A DNA stretch of 64,000 bases from the NCBI RefSeq assembly GCF_003443735.1, contig NZ_CP031969.1, positions 3,286,001 to 3,350,000 of the forward strand, read 5' to 3'. This document shows positions 44,757 through 53,157 of this stretch, piece by piece; positions within the stretch are counted from its first letter, which is position 1, and the number at the start of each line of letters is the position of its first letter. The notes below the pieces were generated by a model. It saw only the letters and a program-made list of their open reading frames with translations. It ran no database searches and was not told where the DNA came from. A program made the position numbers and the translations under genes. The stretch comes from Streptomyces sp. CC0208. GTDB lineage: Bacteria > Actinomycetota > Actinomycetes > Streptomycetales > Streptomycetaceae.

Positions 44757-44776
44757 ACGGCCCCCGCGGGGGCCGT
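44757..44776 (-). terminator. Loopless 20-bp GC palindrome after the M20 gene
   Basis: ACGGCCCCCGCGGGGGCCGT is a perfect palindrome 15 bp past the stop of the M20 amidohydrolase gene. A short loop would form in RNA; no T run follows. Confidence 0.65.
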
Positions 44777-44790
44777 CCGTCACGTTCGGA

Positions 44791-46011
44791 TCACTGTGCG
44801 GCGTCCAGCAGGGCCGCGGCCGTGAACAGCTCCACACCTACGGTGATCGCGGACTCGTCGGCGTCGAAGTCGCCCTGGTGGAGGTCGCGCACGGCCCGCT
44901 CCCCCGGGGTCCGCACCCCGAGGCGGGCCATGGCCCCGGGAACGTGCTGGAGGTACCAGGAGAAGTCCTCGCCGCCGAGGCTCTGCTCGGTGCTCTCGAC
45001 CGAGTCGGCGCCGCGCCGGGCGGTCATGGCCTCGCGGATCAGCTCGGTGACGTCCGCGTCGTTGACGACGGGCGGGACGCCCCGCACGTAGTTGATCTCG
45101 GACTTGGCCCCGTGCAGATTGGCGACCTCGTCGATCGCGGCGACCACGATGTCCGGGGCCTGCTGCCAGGTGTCGAGCTCCAGGCAACGCACGGTCCCGG
45201 AGAGCTCAGCGTGCTGCGGGATGACGTTCGGGGCGTGCCCCGACTCGATCCGCCCCCAGGTCACGGCGAGGCCGGCACGGGTGTCGACGCGTCGGCCGAC
45301 GATCGCGGGCACGTCGGTGACCACGCGGGCGGCGGCGGTGACGAGATCGGTGGTGAGGTGCGGCCGGGCGGTATGTCCACCGGGCCCGTCGAGGGCGATC
45401 TCCAAGCGGTCACAGGCCGAAGTGATCGCCCCGGTCCTGAGCCCGATCTTCCCGGCGTCGACCCGCGGGTCGCAGTGCACGGCGAGGATCCTGCCGACCC
45501 CCTCCAGTACGCCGCAGTCGATGGCGTCGGCGGCGCCGCCGGGCAGCACTTCCTCGGCGGGCTGGAAGACCAGCCGCACGGGCCGCGGCAGCAGCCCCCG
45601 CTTGTGCAGGTCGGCGAGGACGAGCCCGGCCCCCAGCACCACGGTGGTGTGCACATCGTGCCCGCAGGCATGCGCCCGATCGGGCACGGTGGACCGGTAG
45701 GGGCACTCGGTCTTCATGTCCGGGATGGGCAGGCCGTCGATGTCGGCGCGCAGGGCGAGCATGGGCCGCTCACCGTCCCACTCCCCGATGTCACACACCA
45801 GTCCGGTCCCGACGGCCAGCACCCGCGGCTTCAGCCCGGCGTTCTCCAGCCGTTCCTTGATCGCAGCGGTGGTGCGGAACTCCTGGTTGCCGAGCTCCGG
45901 GTGCATGTGCAAGTCGCGTCGGAACAGTACGAGCTCGGCGTGCAGTTCCTCGCTCAGCACGCCGGGAAGCACGGCTTCCCCGGGCAGATCGACCTCGGAC
46001 TCCAGTGACAT
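44791..46011 (-). CDS. M20-family amidohydrolase
   Basis: A protein of about 406 residues of the M20D aminoacylase/amidohydrolase type (hippurate or indole-acetyl-amino-acid hydrolase-like). The metal site includes HACGHDVHT and FQPAEEVLPGGA, with RRDLHMHPELGNQE at the N-terminus and the usual dimerisation insert around GPGGHTARPH. It hydrolyses N-acyl amino acids or similar amides. The ATG at 46011 with AGAGG upstream is preferred; a GTG four codons earlier (46023) is possible. It lies upstream of and codirectional with the nucleoside operon, but is separated by a hairpin. Confidence 0.88.
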   Translation of the reverse strand: MSLESEVDLPGEAVLPGVLSEELHAELVLFRRDLHMHPELGNQEFRTTAAIKERLENAGLKPRVLAVGTGLVCDIGEWDGERPMLALRADIDGLPIPDMKTECPYRSTVPDRAHACGHDVHTTVVLGAGLVLADLHKRGLLPRPVRLVFQPAEEVLPGGAADAIDCGVLEGVGRILAVHCDPRVDAGKIGLRTGAITSACDRLEIALDGPGGHTARPHLTTDLVTAAARVVTDVPAIVGRRVDTRAGLAVTWGRIESGHAPNVIPQHAELSGTVRCLELDTWQQAPDIVVAAIDEVANLHGAKSEINYVRGVPPVVNDADVTELIREAMTARRGADSVESTEQSLGGEDFSWYLQHVPGAMARLGVRTPGERAVRDLHQGDFDADESAITVGVELFTAAALLDAAQ

Positions 46012-46308
46012 CAGTTGCTTCACCCTCTAAAGGGTAGGACGCCGGGGCGACCAACCGACCCGCGATCAACAAAACTTCAACCCGCGGGGGGAAGAAAATC
46101 TGGCCGCTCGACGCATGGATGTGATTTGAGACGGGTAAGAACCATCTTTCCCACACATACCACGCCTCTGCTCCCGCATGCCGATCTGCTCACCTTTCGG
46201 AACTCCACGGAGACGGAATCGGGGCCGGGGTAGCGGATCCGTCACCACCACGTGACGATTGCGCCACGCAGCGCGATCGGCCGACGTGAGCTGGGCAGCC
46301 TTCCCCGC

Positions 46309-46563
46309 ATGAACGCGTGCGGATGCGGCGAGGACCAAATTCCCTGGATGCTGGCGAAATTCGGCTTCCTGGGCGCAGCGGGGCTGATCCTGGGAATACT
46401 GATCACCATGATCGCGGCAGGCTGGCTGCTGTCCTCGCTGGTCTGGCTGGTACGCCGACGCCACACAGCAACACCGGCACCGGCACCGGCACCGATCGAC
46501 GAACCCTCCCAGCACCCTCTGGCGGGATTCACCTGGACGGACGAGCCGCCCCGCGGGAGCTGA
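46309..46563 (+). CDS. Small membrane protein with N-terminal Cys motif
   Basis: An 84-residue protein: MNACGCGEDQIPW at the start with two closely spaced cysteines, one long hydrophobic segment (about 15-47, enough for one or two spans), an Arg-rich stop-transfer (RRRH), and a Pro/Ala tail. No family is recognised. The frame extends upstream to 46252, but the ATG at 46309 directly precedes the cysteine motif. It faces the ATPase remnant gene. Confidence 0.6.
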   Translation: MNACGCGEDQIPWMLAKFGFLGAAGLILGILITMIAAGWLLSSLVWLVRRRHTATPAPAPAPIDEPSQHPLAGFTWTDEPPRGS

Positions 46564-46644
46564 GCCCTGCCGAGTCCCGTCCTAAGCCGCGGCCAGTTCG
46601 CACCACACGTACTTTCCCCGGTTGCCGTGCCTGGACAAGGGCTG

Positions 46645-46989
46645 TCATCCCCACAGATCCGCACACGCCTTCACCAACGCCAACCCCGGCCCCTCCCCCA
46701 CGTCCCTCATGGCGTTCAACTCCCCTGGCGGCTCGGGAGGTTCGGGGTCCGCGCCCCAGGCCCCGATCCGCAGCACCCCCGCCGACCGGCGCACCCTGAG
46801 GGCGGCCGGCCCTTTCGTGTGCCGTACGGCATTGGAGACCAGCTCGGCCGCGAGCAGCTCGGCGGTGTCGGTCAGACGGATCAGGCCGTGCATCGTGAGG
46901 ATGAGCCGGAGGGTGCGGCGGGCGACGGTGACGGCTCGGAGGTCGTTCGGGATGTACAGGGTGTACTCCCAGGGGGCGTTTTCGGGCAT
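46645..46989 (-). CDS. RsbW-like ATP-binding protein cut by an in-frame TGA
   Basis: A 114-residue HATPase_c_2 protein, the anti-sigma-kinase type frequent beside XRE/DUF397 genes. AAELVSNAVRHTKG is the N-box and DVGEGPGLALVKACADLWG the G1/G2 region. A TGA (46645-46647) follows LWG. The same frame then continues for 20 codons, QPLSRHGNRGKYVWCELAAA, to a TAG at 46582-46584, and this is exactly the usual end of the family (normally LWGWQPLS...). A TGG-to-TGA change has therefore probably removed the last beta strand. Activity is doubtful. Confidence 0.8.
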   Translation of the reverse strand: MPENAPWEYTLYIPNDLRAVTVARRTLRLILTMHGLIRLTDTAELLAAELVSNAVRHTKGPAALRVRRSAGVLRIGAWGADPEPPEPPGELNAMRDVGEGPGLALVKACADLWG

Positions 46990-47205
46990 GCGTCAACTCC
47001 GGTTCAGTGAGGGGAGTTCGGGCGGTGGCAGTGCCGCAGCCGTCACGGCAGGACGGGGCGGTGCGCTTCCGGGGTCCCGGCGATTCCGCAGCGTGTGCGT
47101 CGCATCACTGACGGTAGACCTTAGATTTAAGAAACGGCAGCCCGATCGCGTAACCTGACCCCGAACGAGTCGCCCACAGAAGCACGTTGAACCGAAGGGT
47201 GGTCG

Positions 47206-48057
47206 ATGGGGACCAAGCGCGATGCCACAGCACGCCAGATGCGCTTGGCGGTCGAGTTGCGCAGGCTCCGCGAGGCGGCAGACCTCAGCTCCCGCGAGGC
47301 AGCGGCGTTGCTCGGAGTGAACTCCGTCCAGATCAGCCAGATCGAGTCGGGTGTCTCAGGAGTGAGCGAGAAACGCCTGCGCCGCCTCGCCGCCCACTAC
47401 TCCTGCTCGGACAGCGAGTTGATCGACGCCCTGGTCGTCATGGCGACCGACCGGACCCGGGGCTGGTGGGAGGAGTACCGGGGTCATCTGCCCACACCGT
47501 TTCTCGATCTCGCCGAGCTGGAACATCACGCAACCTCCCTCCGGGAGGCCCAGTTCCTGTACGTCCCCGGCCCGCTCCAGACAGAGGACTACGCCCGCGC
47601 CGTATACGCCTACAGGGTTCCCGAACTTCCCCGCGAAGAACTTGAGTTGCGCGTCCAGCACCGAATGCGGCGCAAGGTGACCCTTGAAGGCCCCACCCCC
47701 AAGCCGTACAAAGCCGTCATCCACGAGGCGGCACTGCGCATCATGGTCAGCGACCGCGCTGCCTCACGAGCTCAACTCTCCCGCGTTATTCAGCTCTCCG
47801 AAGCGGACCACATCGCCGTGCGGGTCATCCCCTTCGGCCTGGAGCACTTCGCTGGTGCCACGAGCGCCATGACGTATGCGGAAGAAGCCGTACCCAGGCT
47901 GGACACCGTCGTACGGGACGGGCCCCACGGCGCGGCCTTCATCGATTCCGAAGCCCAACTCGGATCTTTTCGAACGCTCTTCCGTAAAGTGGAGTCCGTG
48001 TCGCTCGGCCCGGAGCGGTCGCGCGACTTCATCCACAGGCTGGCGAAAGAGCTGTGA
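47206..48057 (+). CDS. XRE-family regulator with DUF5753
   Basis: A 283-residue Streptomyces-type regulator. An XRE helix-turn-helix (about 17-70: LRRLREAADLSSREAAALLG, then SVQISQIESGVSGVSEKRL) is followed by a DUF5753 ligand/partner domain (95-275, with EHHATSLREAQFLYVPGPLQTEDYARA in part). Such proteins pair with a DUF397 protein, as here, and with an RsbW-like ATPase (divergent at 46645). Relatives such as AbaA-region and Bld-type regulators affect antibiotic production and development. ATG with GGGTGG upstream. It overlaps or abuts the DUF397 gene. Confidence 0.9.
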   Translation: MGTKRDATARQMRLAVELRRLREAADLSSREAAALLGVNSVQISQIESGVSGVSEKRLRRLAAHYSCSDSELIDALVVMATDRTRGWWEEYRGHLPTPFLDLAELEHHATSLREAQFLYVPGPLQTEDYARAVYAYRVPELPREELELRVQHRMRRKVTLEGPTPKPYKAVIHEAALRIMVSDRAASRAQLSRVIQLSEADHIAVRVIPFGLEHFAGATSAMTYAEEAVPRLDTVVRDGPHGAAFIDSEAQLGSFRTLFRKVESVSLGPERSRDFIHRLAKEL

Positions 48058-48065
48058 GGCACCCC

Positions 48066-48263
48066 ATGGACACCCCCGACAACTGGCGGAAGTCGTCCTA
48101 CTCAGGTCCCGGCGACGGCGACTCCTGCGTCGAGATAGCAAACTCACCCACCCACATAGCCGTCCGCGACTCCAAGACCCCGGCAGGTGCCAACCTCACC
48201 TTCCCGGCCGGAGCCTTCACAGCCTTCCTCGAAGCCCTCAAGTCCCCGTGCCCCGGCACCTGA
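48066..48263 (+). CDS. DUF397 protein
   Basis: A 65-residue DUF397 protein with the canonical NWRKSSYSGPGDGDSCVEIA start and VAVRDSK-like centre (here IAVRDSKTPAG), ending in FTAFLEALK. It is the partner of the XRE/DUF5753 gene just upstream, with GAGG 8 nt before the ATG. A GTG at 48054 overlapping the upstream stop would add four residues and couple translation. DUF397 proteins probably act as small antagonists or toxins/antitoxin-like partners of the regulator; the mechanism is not settled. Confidence 0.9.
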   Translation: MDTPDNWRKSSYSGPGDGDSCVEIANSPTHIAVRDSKTPAGANLTFPAGAFTAFLEALKSPCPGT

Positions 48264-48317
48264 TGACCACCACGCGGCGCTCCGCAACTTCCCACCCTCT
48301 GCCCCGAGACCCCCCGC

Positions 48318-48323
48318 TAGGGT
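48318..48323 (+). promoter_or_regulatory. -10 box TAGGGT of a leaderless methyltransferase gene
   Basis: TAGGGT fits the streptomycete TAGnnT -10 pattern and lies 7 nt before the GTG at 48331. There is no ribosome site, so a leaderless mRNA is expected. Confidence 0.6.
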
Positions 48324-48330
48324 GCAGCCC

Positions 48331-49011
48331 GTGAACGCCGAGACCCCCGACTTCATACGGGCCACCCGAACCGCGTACGACACGATCGCCGAGCCCTACA
48401 CGGAGCAGTTCTCCGACTGGTCCGGCATCCCCACGCTGGACAGAGCCCAGATCACGGGCTTCGCAGAGTTGGTGAAGGAGCAGGGCAAGGGCCCGGTGGC
48501 CGACATCGGCAGCGGCCCGGGACACGTGACCGCAGCACTCCACAACCTCGGCATCCCGGTCTTCGGCGTGGATGTCTCCCCGAAGATGGTCGAACTGGCC
48601 CGCAGGGCCCACCCGGACCTCCGCTTCCACGTGGGCTCGATGACGTCCCTGGACCTACCGTCGGAAACGCTGGGCGGCATCACGGCCCTCTACTCGATCA
48701 TCCACGTCCCGGACGACCACCTCCCCACGGCCTTTGCCGAGTTCCACCGCGTCCTCGCCCCCGGCGCCCACGCCCTGATCGGCTTCCAGTACGAGGCCGG
48801 CGGCACCCACATGCACCTGGACGAACGCTTCGGCCACAAGATCTCCCTCGACTACTGGTTGCGCGCCCCGGAGGCGGTGGCGCAGCCCCTGCGGAAGGCA
48901 GGCTTCGAGGTGATCGTCCGAGTCCTCAGGGAGCCCCTCGGCGAGGAGAAGTTGTCCCGGGCGTATCTGGTGGCACGGAAACCGGCGTCGCGCCAGGTAC
49001 AGCCGAATTGA
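48331..49011 (+). CDS. Class I SAM-dependent methyltransferase
   Basis: A 226-residue Rossmann-fold methyltransferase. Motif I is VADIGSGPGHVT (residues 56-67), motif II FGVDVSPKMVELAR with the ribose-binding Asp81, then a GSMTSLDLP loop and ALYSIIHVPDDHL. The LDYWLRAPEAVAQPLRKAGFEV end is common in small-molecule methyltransferases. The substrate is unknown. The GTG at 48331 is chosen over longer frames because of the TAGGGT box 7 nt upstream. It is an independent unit after the DUF397 gene. Confidence 0.85.
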   Translation: MNAETPDFIRATRTAYDTIAEPYTEQFSDWSGIPTLDRAQITGFAELVKEQGKGPVADIGSGPGHVTAALHNLGIPVFGVDVSPKMVELARRAHPDLRFHVGSMTSLDLPSETLGGITALYSIIHVPDDHLPTAFAEFHRVLAPGAHALIGFQYEAGGTHMHLDERFGHKISLDYWLRAPEAVAQPLRKAGFEVIVRVLREPLGEEKLSRAYLVARKPASRQVQPN

Positions 49012-49089
49012 AGCGGGCGAGAAATCTTCGGGTCGTGGAAGCTGACGGAGTGTTCCTCTGCTGCGCTACTCGCTCGGTCACTTCCCGTA

Positions 49090-49860
49090 CTAGGGACGGC
49101 GTGCGCGGTCCGACGCCGTCGCGATCTCCTCGTATGTCCATTCCCTGTACAGGCGCTCTCCGTGGGCATCAGTGATGTCGATGACCACGCCGGCCCACTC
49201 CTCGGCCGGCTGTTCGGGAACGAGTCCCAGTTCGTACCTAGCATCATGGAGGAGGGATTCGGTGACGCGTACGCCGGTCAGTCTTTCGGCCAGAGCGAAG
49301 GCCGCCGCCTTCCGGTCGACGTCAGGGGCGCTCTCGTCGTGCTCTCCCTCAGAGGTCAAGGGGAAACCGACTTCCCGCAGCAGGGGGATCAGTTCATCGG
49401 GCGTGCTGCCGTCGCGCGACGAGGGGCCCTCGAACGTCGTACGGAGTTCGCCGTCCTCGAACCAGTGGAAGAGGTGGATTGGCTTGCCGCCGTTGGTCGA
49501 GTGCGCCACCACCCGACCGCCCTTCGAGAGCGCCTGCACGCACGCGTTCGCGACCCCCAGGCCACCGTCGAAGCCGAGGACGAGTGTCCAGTCGCCGTTC
49601 TCCCCTGCAGCGCTGAAGGCGCCCGCGATGTAGGACTCGTCCCAGTAGTCGTAGTCCATCTCGGCTCGGTGGGCGTCATCCGCCTCGATCAGTCCAGCGG
49701 TTCCCTCCCCGATGCCGCGTGCTTCCGCCTCCATCGCGCGCAGCACCTCCCGCGGGGTCCGCCCCCGTATCAACGTCAGGGTGTATCCGCTCTCCATCGC
49801 ATGGCGGAACAGCGGCGAGGTGCGGATCCAGGCGTAGTCGTGCGCGGTCACCAGGTTCAT
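49090..49860 (-). CDS. DUF6461-family protein
   Basis: A 256-residue protein of the actinobacterial DUF6461 type: AHDYAWIRTSPLFRHAMESGY at the start, LIEADDAHRAEM, GDWTLVLGFDGGLGVANA, then VVAHSTNGGKPIHLFHWFEDGEL. These proteins recur in accessory loci next to polymorphic-toxin and T7SS genes and are often treated as immunity- or defence-linked, though unproven. A CACACT box 7 nt before the ATG at 49860 suggests a leaderless start; a longer frame from 49917 exists. Its neighbour two genes away is a damaged RHS locus. Confidence 0.75.
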   Translation of the reverse strand: MNLVTAHDYAWIRTSPLFRHAMESGYTLTLIRGRTPREVLRAMEAEARGIGEGTAGLIEADDAHRAEMDYDYWDESYIAGAFSAAGENGDWTLVLGFDGGLGVANACVQALSKGGRVVAHSTNGGKPIHLFHWFEDGELRTTFEGPSSRDGSTPDELIPLLREVGFPLTSEGEHDESAPDVDRKAAAFALAERLTGVRVTESLLHDARYELGLVPEQPAEEWAGVVIDITDAHGERLYREWTYEEIATASDRARRP

Positions 49861-50197
49861 ACGGCGCAGTGTGCCTGATGCCTCTGACAAGGCCCGGTTC
49901 TCAGGTGTTACCGCCATGGCACTGGTGTGGAATGTTGAGCTGGACCCCGCCGAGAAGTCCTCCCAGGACCTGTAGCAGTGCCCTGCGCAGTATCCGGCCT
50001 CGACGACGGCAGCCTCCGCCTCCGGCAGGTCGCAGTATCAGGTGCCGACACCACAGCGGGCCATACAGGAGGCTCTGCCAAGGTCCCAGGCGCCGCCGGA
50101 GGAGTAATTGTCAAGACTTGTGGATCGACGGTTGCCCTGGAGGGCCTGGGCCCGCGACCAAAAACGCGGTGCGAGCCTCCTCTGGCGCTGACAAGCT
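49861..50197. other. 337-bp stretch without a supported gene
   Basis: Only short, unconvincing frames are present. The one feature is the sequence AATTGTCAAGACTTGTGGATC (50106-50126, given here as one 21-nt site: AATTGTCAAGA then CTTGTGGATC), which reads on the minus strand like an IS256-type terminal repeat (CCACAAGTCTTGACAATT). It may be a leftover insertion-sequence end. Confidence 0.5.
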
Positions 50198-50941
50198 GTG
50201 CCGGTGAATCGTGAACAGATCTCCGGGATCGCCCATGCTGATCACCCGATAAAGTCTCCGCTCGACGACGACTCGGTGCGCCGGCTTCTGGAACGCGGCG
50301 TCCCGCGTGGCGACGAGCGTGTGCTCGACCTTGGTTGCGGCGGCGGGGAATGGCTCCTGCGCGCCCTGGCCATGCGCCCACAGTTGCACGCTGAGGGCGT
50401 CGACATCTCCGAGGACGCCTTGGCGCAGGCCAGCCAGGCAGCGAGCCACCTCGGGGTCCAGGAGCGCCTCGTCCTCCACCACCAGGAGGCCACGGATTTC
50501 GTCTCCTCGCAGTCGTTCGACCTGGTGCTCAGCGTCGGGGCCACGCATGCCTTCGGCGGTCTGCTCCCCACCCTCGCAGCGGCGCGCAAGCACCTGGCTC
50601 CCGGCGGCCGCGTCCTGATCGGTGAGGGGTTCTGGGACCGCGAGCCTTCCCAGGAGGCCGTCGAGATGCTCGGAGACTTCACCGACCTGGCGACCACCGT
50701 GGACCGCGTCGTCGCCGACGGCTGGATTCCTGTCGACGGGCACGTAAGCACGCGCCGCGAACTGGACGACTACGAATGGGCCTGCTGGGGGTCACTGGCC
50801 TCATGGGCCCTGGACCACCCTGCCGATCCGGACAGCGCGCAGGTGCTCGCGACGTCCAACACCCGGCGCTCCGAATGGCTGCGCGTCTACCGGGACACTT
50901 GGGGCTTCGTCTCCCTGGTCCTGCGTCAGACCTCCGGTTGA
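50198..50941 (+). CDS. SAM-dependent methyltransferase
   Basis: A 247-residue class I methyltransferase: VLDLGCGGGEWLLRAL (residues 42-57) is motif I, EGVDISEDALAQAS motif II, and FDLVLSVGATHAFGG motif post-I. The C-terminal DDYEWACWGSLASWALDH segment resembles ubiquinone/arsenite-type methyltransferases. The start is GTG at 50198 (or GTG two codons later). It lies between a possible IS end (50106) and the transposase fragment (51023), so it may be cargo of a mobile or rearranged segment, as inference. Confidence 0.82.
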   Translation: MPVNREQISGIAHADHPIKSPLDDDSVRRLLERGVPRGDERVLDLGCGGGEWLLRALAMRPQLHAEGVDISEDALAQASQAASHLGVQERLVLHHQEATDFVSSQSFDLVLSVGATHAFGGLLPTLAAARKHLAPGGRVLIGEGFWDREPSQEAVEMLGDFTDLATTVDRVVADGWIPVDGHVSTRRELDDYEWACWGSLASWALDHPADPDSAQVLATSNTRRSEWLRVYRDTWGFVSLVLRQTSG

Positions 50942-51022
50942 CGGACCTCGGGGCAGCTCAAGCCCTGCCCTGGCAGATCGCAGCACTCCTCGGCCGGTGT
51001 CTCGTGAGTTCGTCTCTCGTCC

Positions 51023-51460
51023 TCAGGCAGCGAGGGACTCGGGACGTTCGACGAGGTGGCCGCGTTCGAAGCGGGCTCCGGCACGGACGAGGGCAACGAG
51101 GTGGGGTGCGTTCACGGCTCGCCAGCGGGCCTGGGCGGACTCGATCAGCTTGCAAACCATGGCCAGTCCGGCCGCGCGGCTGCCCGCGCCTTTGGTGACC
51201 TTGGTCCGCAGGCGGACGGTGGCGAAGGTCGATTCGATCGGGTTCGTGGTCCGCAGGTGGATCCAATGCTCGGCGGGGAAGTCGAAGAACGCCAGGAGCT
51301 CGGCCTCGTCGTGCGTGATCCGCTTGACGACCTTTGGGTATTTGGTCTGGTAGGCGCGCTGGAAATCGCGGACGGCCCGGACGGCACGCTCCTTGTCCTC
51401 GGCGTTGTAGATCTCCTGGATGGCGCGTTTGGCCGCAGGCTGAGCCGTTTTGGGAAGCGC
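51023..51460 (-). mobile_element. 3' fragment of an IS256-family transposase
   Basis: The last 145 residues of an IS256/Mutator transposase: ALPKTAQPAAKRAIQEIYNA, HWIHLRTTNPIESTFATVRL and GSRAAGLAMVCKLIESAQAR. The glutamate of NPIES is the third residue of the DDE triad; the part with both aspartates is absent. The fragment is joined in frame to RHS coding sequence at 51460/51461, and no clear inverted repeat remains after the stop. It is a dead relic. Confidence 0.85.
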
Positions 51461-52666
51461 GTCCAAGGTGAGCCACTGGCCGGAGCGGTCGATGATCTGG
51501 GAGAGCAGAGCGATGCCGTTGCCGTCGCCGCCCGGTCCTGCGAAGTCCCACACCCGACCATCGGCAGGGTCGGTGACCGTGTAGTCACCGTACTCGTCGA
51601 CCGTCATCGGGTGGCCCTCGCCGGCCAGAGGCAGGGTCGGAACACCGGGAGCCGGGTGCGGGTACGCCAGCAGGGAGCCGTCCTCGCGGACGAAGATGAC
51701 TCCTTCGGCGTCGATTTCCAGGCGCTGGTCGGCGGTGGATGTCCACTTCGGGCCGAACCAGCGGCCCGCCCGGTACGAAGACTCGAACTGGCGGGAGAAC
51801 ATCAGCGGGAGCCGGGCGGGGAGCGACACGTCCGTCTGCGGCAGCGACATGCGGCCGGTGGCCATGTCGATCGGGTCGCTGCCGAAGACCTTGCACCACA
51901 GCTTCCGGGCGGTCGCCCCCAGACCTCCCTGGCGCACCCCTTCGCGTGCCGCGCCCTTGGCCGCGTCCCTCGCAACCAGCCCCCGCAGACCATCCTTCAG
52001 CGCTGCCCGGCCCACACCCCCCGCGCCCTTCCCTCCGATCAGGTTCGAGAGCAGATACCCTGCCGAATCCCCCGGGTCGCTCGACCACCCCGTCCCCAGA
52101 AGAGACATCGGCAACCGCTCCGGGTGCGCCGCCGTCCCCACCAGTCCCGCCAGCAGCAGCTGGGAGTTCTTCGTCCACTCTCCGGGGTGGGTCAGGTTGT
52201 ACGGGTCCAGCGGGTTGACCGTGCGGGCCAGTTTCAGGGCGTCCGTGCCGCCGCGCAGGAGGCCGCCCAGGACGTGGACCGAGTTGAGCTGGGTGCCGAC
52301 GAACAGGTCGGCCGCGCCCGCGCCCAGGCGGTCGGTGAACTCCGGTTTCGGCGGGGCCGATTCCAGGGCCGCGGCCAGCTTGCGGCGGGCGTCCTGCGCC
52401 GCGTCCGTGCGCAGACGGCGGGCGTGGGACAGGATCTCCTGTGCTTCCTCGCGGCCCGCCGTCCCAGGATCGACGAAGTCGCCCGGATTCGTCGGCTTCG
52501 CTCCCGGATCACCGCCCGCCTCGGCGGTCGCGTTGTAGCGGTCGGCCGCCTGGTTGTACGCCGTCACCTTCGCGTCGTACGCGTCCGCCGCCCGTCGTGA
52601 GGCGTCCTGCGCCCTGCGGTAGGCGTCGATCGCCACCTGCGCCTGCTGCTGTGCCCAGCCCACCAT
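51023..52666 (-). pseudogene. Chimeric frame: RHS/T7SS-type toxin fragment fused to transposase end
   Basis: The 547-codon frame joins two unrelated parts. Codons 1-402 come from a T7SS-linked RHS-repeat protein: a helical WXG-like export region (AQQQAQVAIDAYRRAQDASR), a linker with ADLFVGTQLNSVHVLGGLLRG, and a DUF6531 start (GSDPIDMATGRMSLPQTDV, FSRQFESSYRAGRWFGPKW). All RHS repeats and the toxin end are missing. Codons 403-547 are IS256 transposase. The 5' region, in the same frame, runs upstream to about 52800 (PAWCGQAADAFRAKFD) with no start codon. The product cannot act as toxin or transposase. Confidence 0.85.
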
Positions 52667-52799
52667 GTCCGCGTACGCGTCCAGAGCGGTGGCCGCCGCC
52701 GTACACGCGTCCGCCGCCGTCAGCCACTGCTTCGGCTGTACGTCGAACTTCGCGCGGAACGCATCCGCCGCCTGACCGCACCAGGCCGGTCGGGCTTCC

Positions 52800-53096
52800 C
52801 GCGTCCACCGCTATGCCGACCGGGCCGTCGACGGCCGGGATCACCTGGTCCAACAGCCGCGCCCCGTACACCGGCACCCAGTCGGGTACGTCCTCACCCC
52901 GCGCCTCGGCGAATCGTTCCAGCGCCGCGAGATCCGTGAACGCAAACAGCCAGCGAATCCCGCCCGCCTCCGCCGACAGCAGCGAGCCGTCGACCACCGG
53001 CACCAGGACTTCCCTGCGCCGGAACTCCCCGATCTCCGCCCGTCGTTCCCGCAACGCTTCGGCGCTCACGCCAGTCGCCCCCGTCGTAGCCCTCAT
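52800..53096 (-). pseudogene. SseB-like T7SS-associated protein, 3' part deleted
   Basis: About 99 residues of an SseB-domain protein remain: MRATTGATGVSAEALRERRA, EIGEFRRREVLVPVVDGSLL, WLFAFTDLAALERFAEARGE and DQVIPAVDGPVGIAVDAG. Such genes usually precede T7SS/RHS genes. After GIAVDAGSP the homology stops, and the next bases encode the internal WCGQAADAFRAKF region of the RHS protein in the +1 frame. A deletion has thus removed the end of this gene and the beginning of the RHS gene. The frame itself runs on to 52509 as shadow sequence. Confidence 0.75.
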
Positions 53097-53157
53097 CGAA
53101 CGTCGCACAAGTGAACGATGATGCTAGACGATTCAGCTGAGAGCCGCCCTCGGTGTT

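Noticed and set aside
49917..49970. A 17-codon plus-strand frame starting MALVWNVELD
   Set aside because: Too short, no ribosome site and no known leader-peptide context; probably chance.
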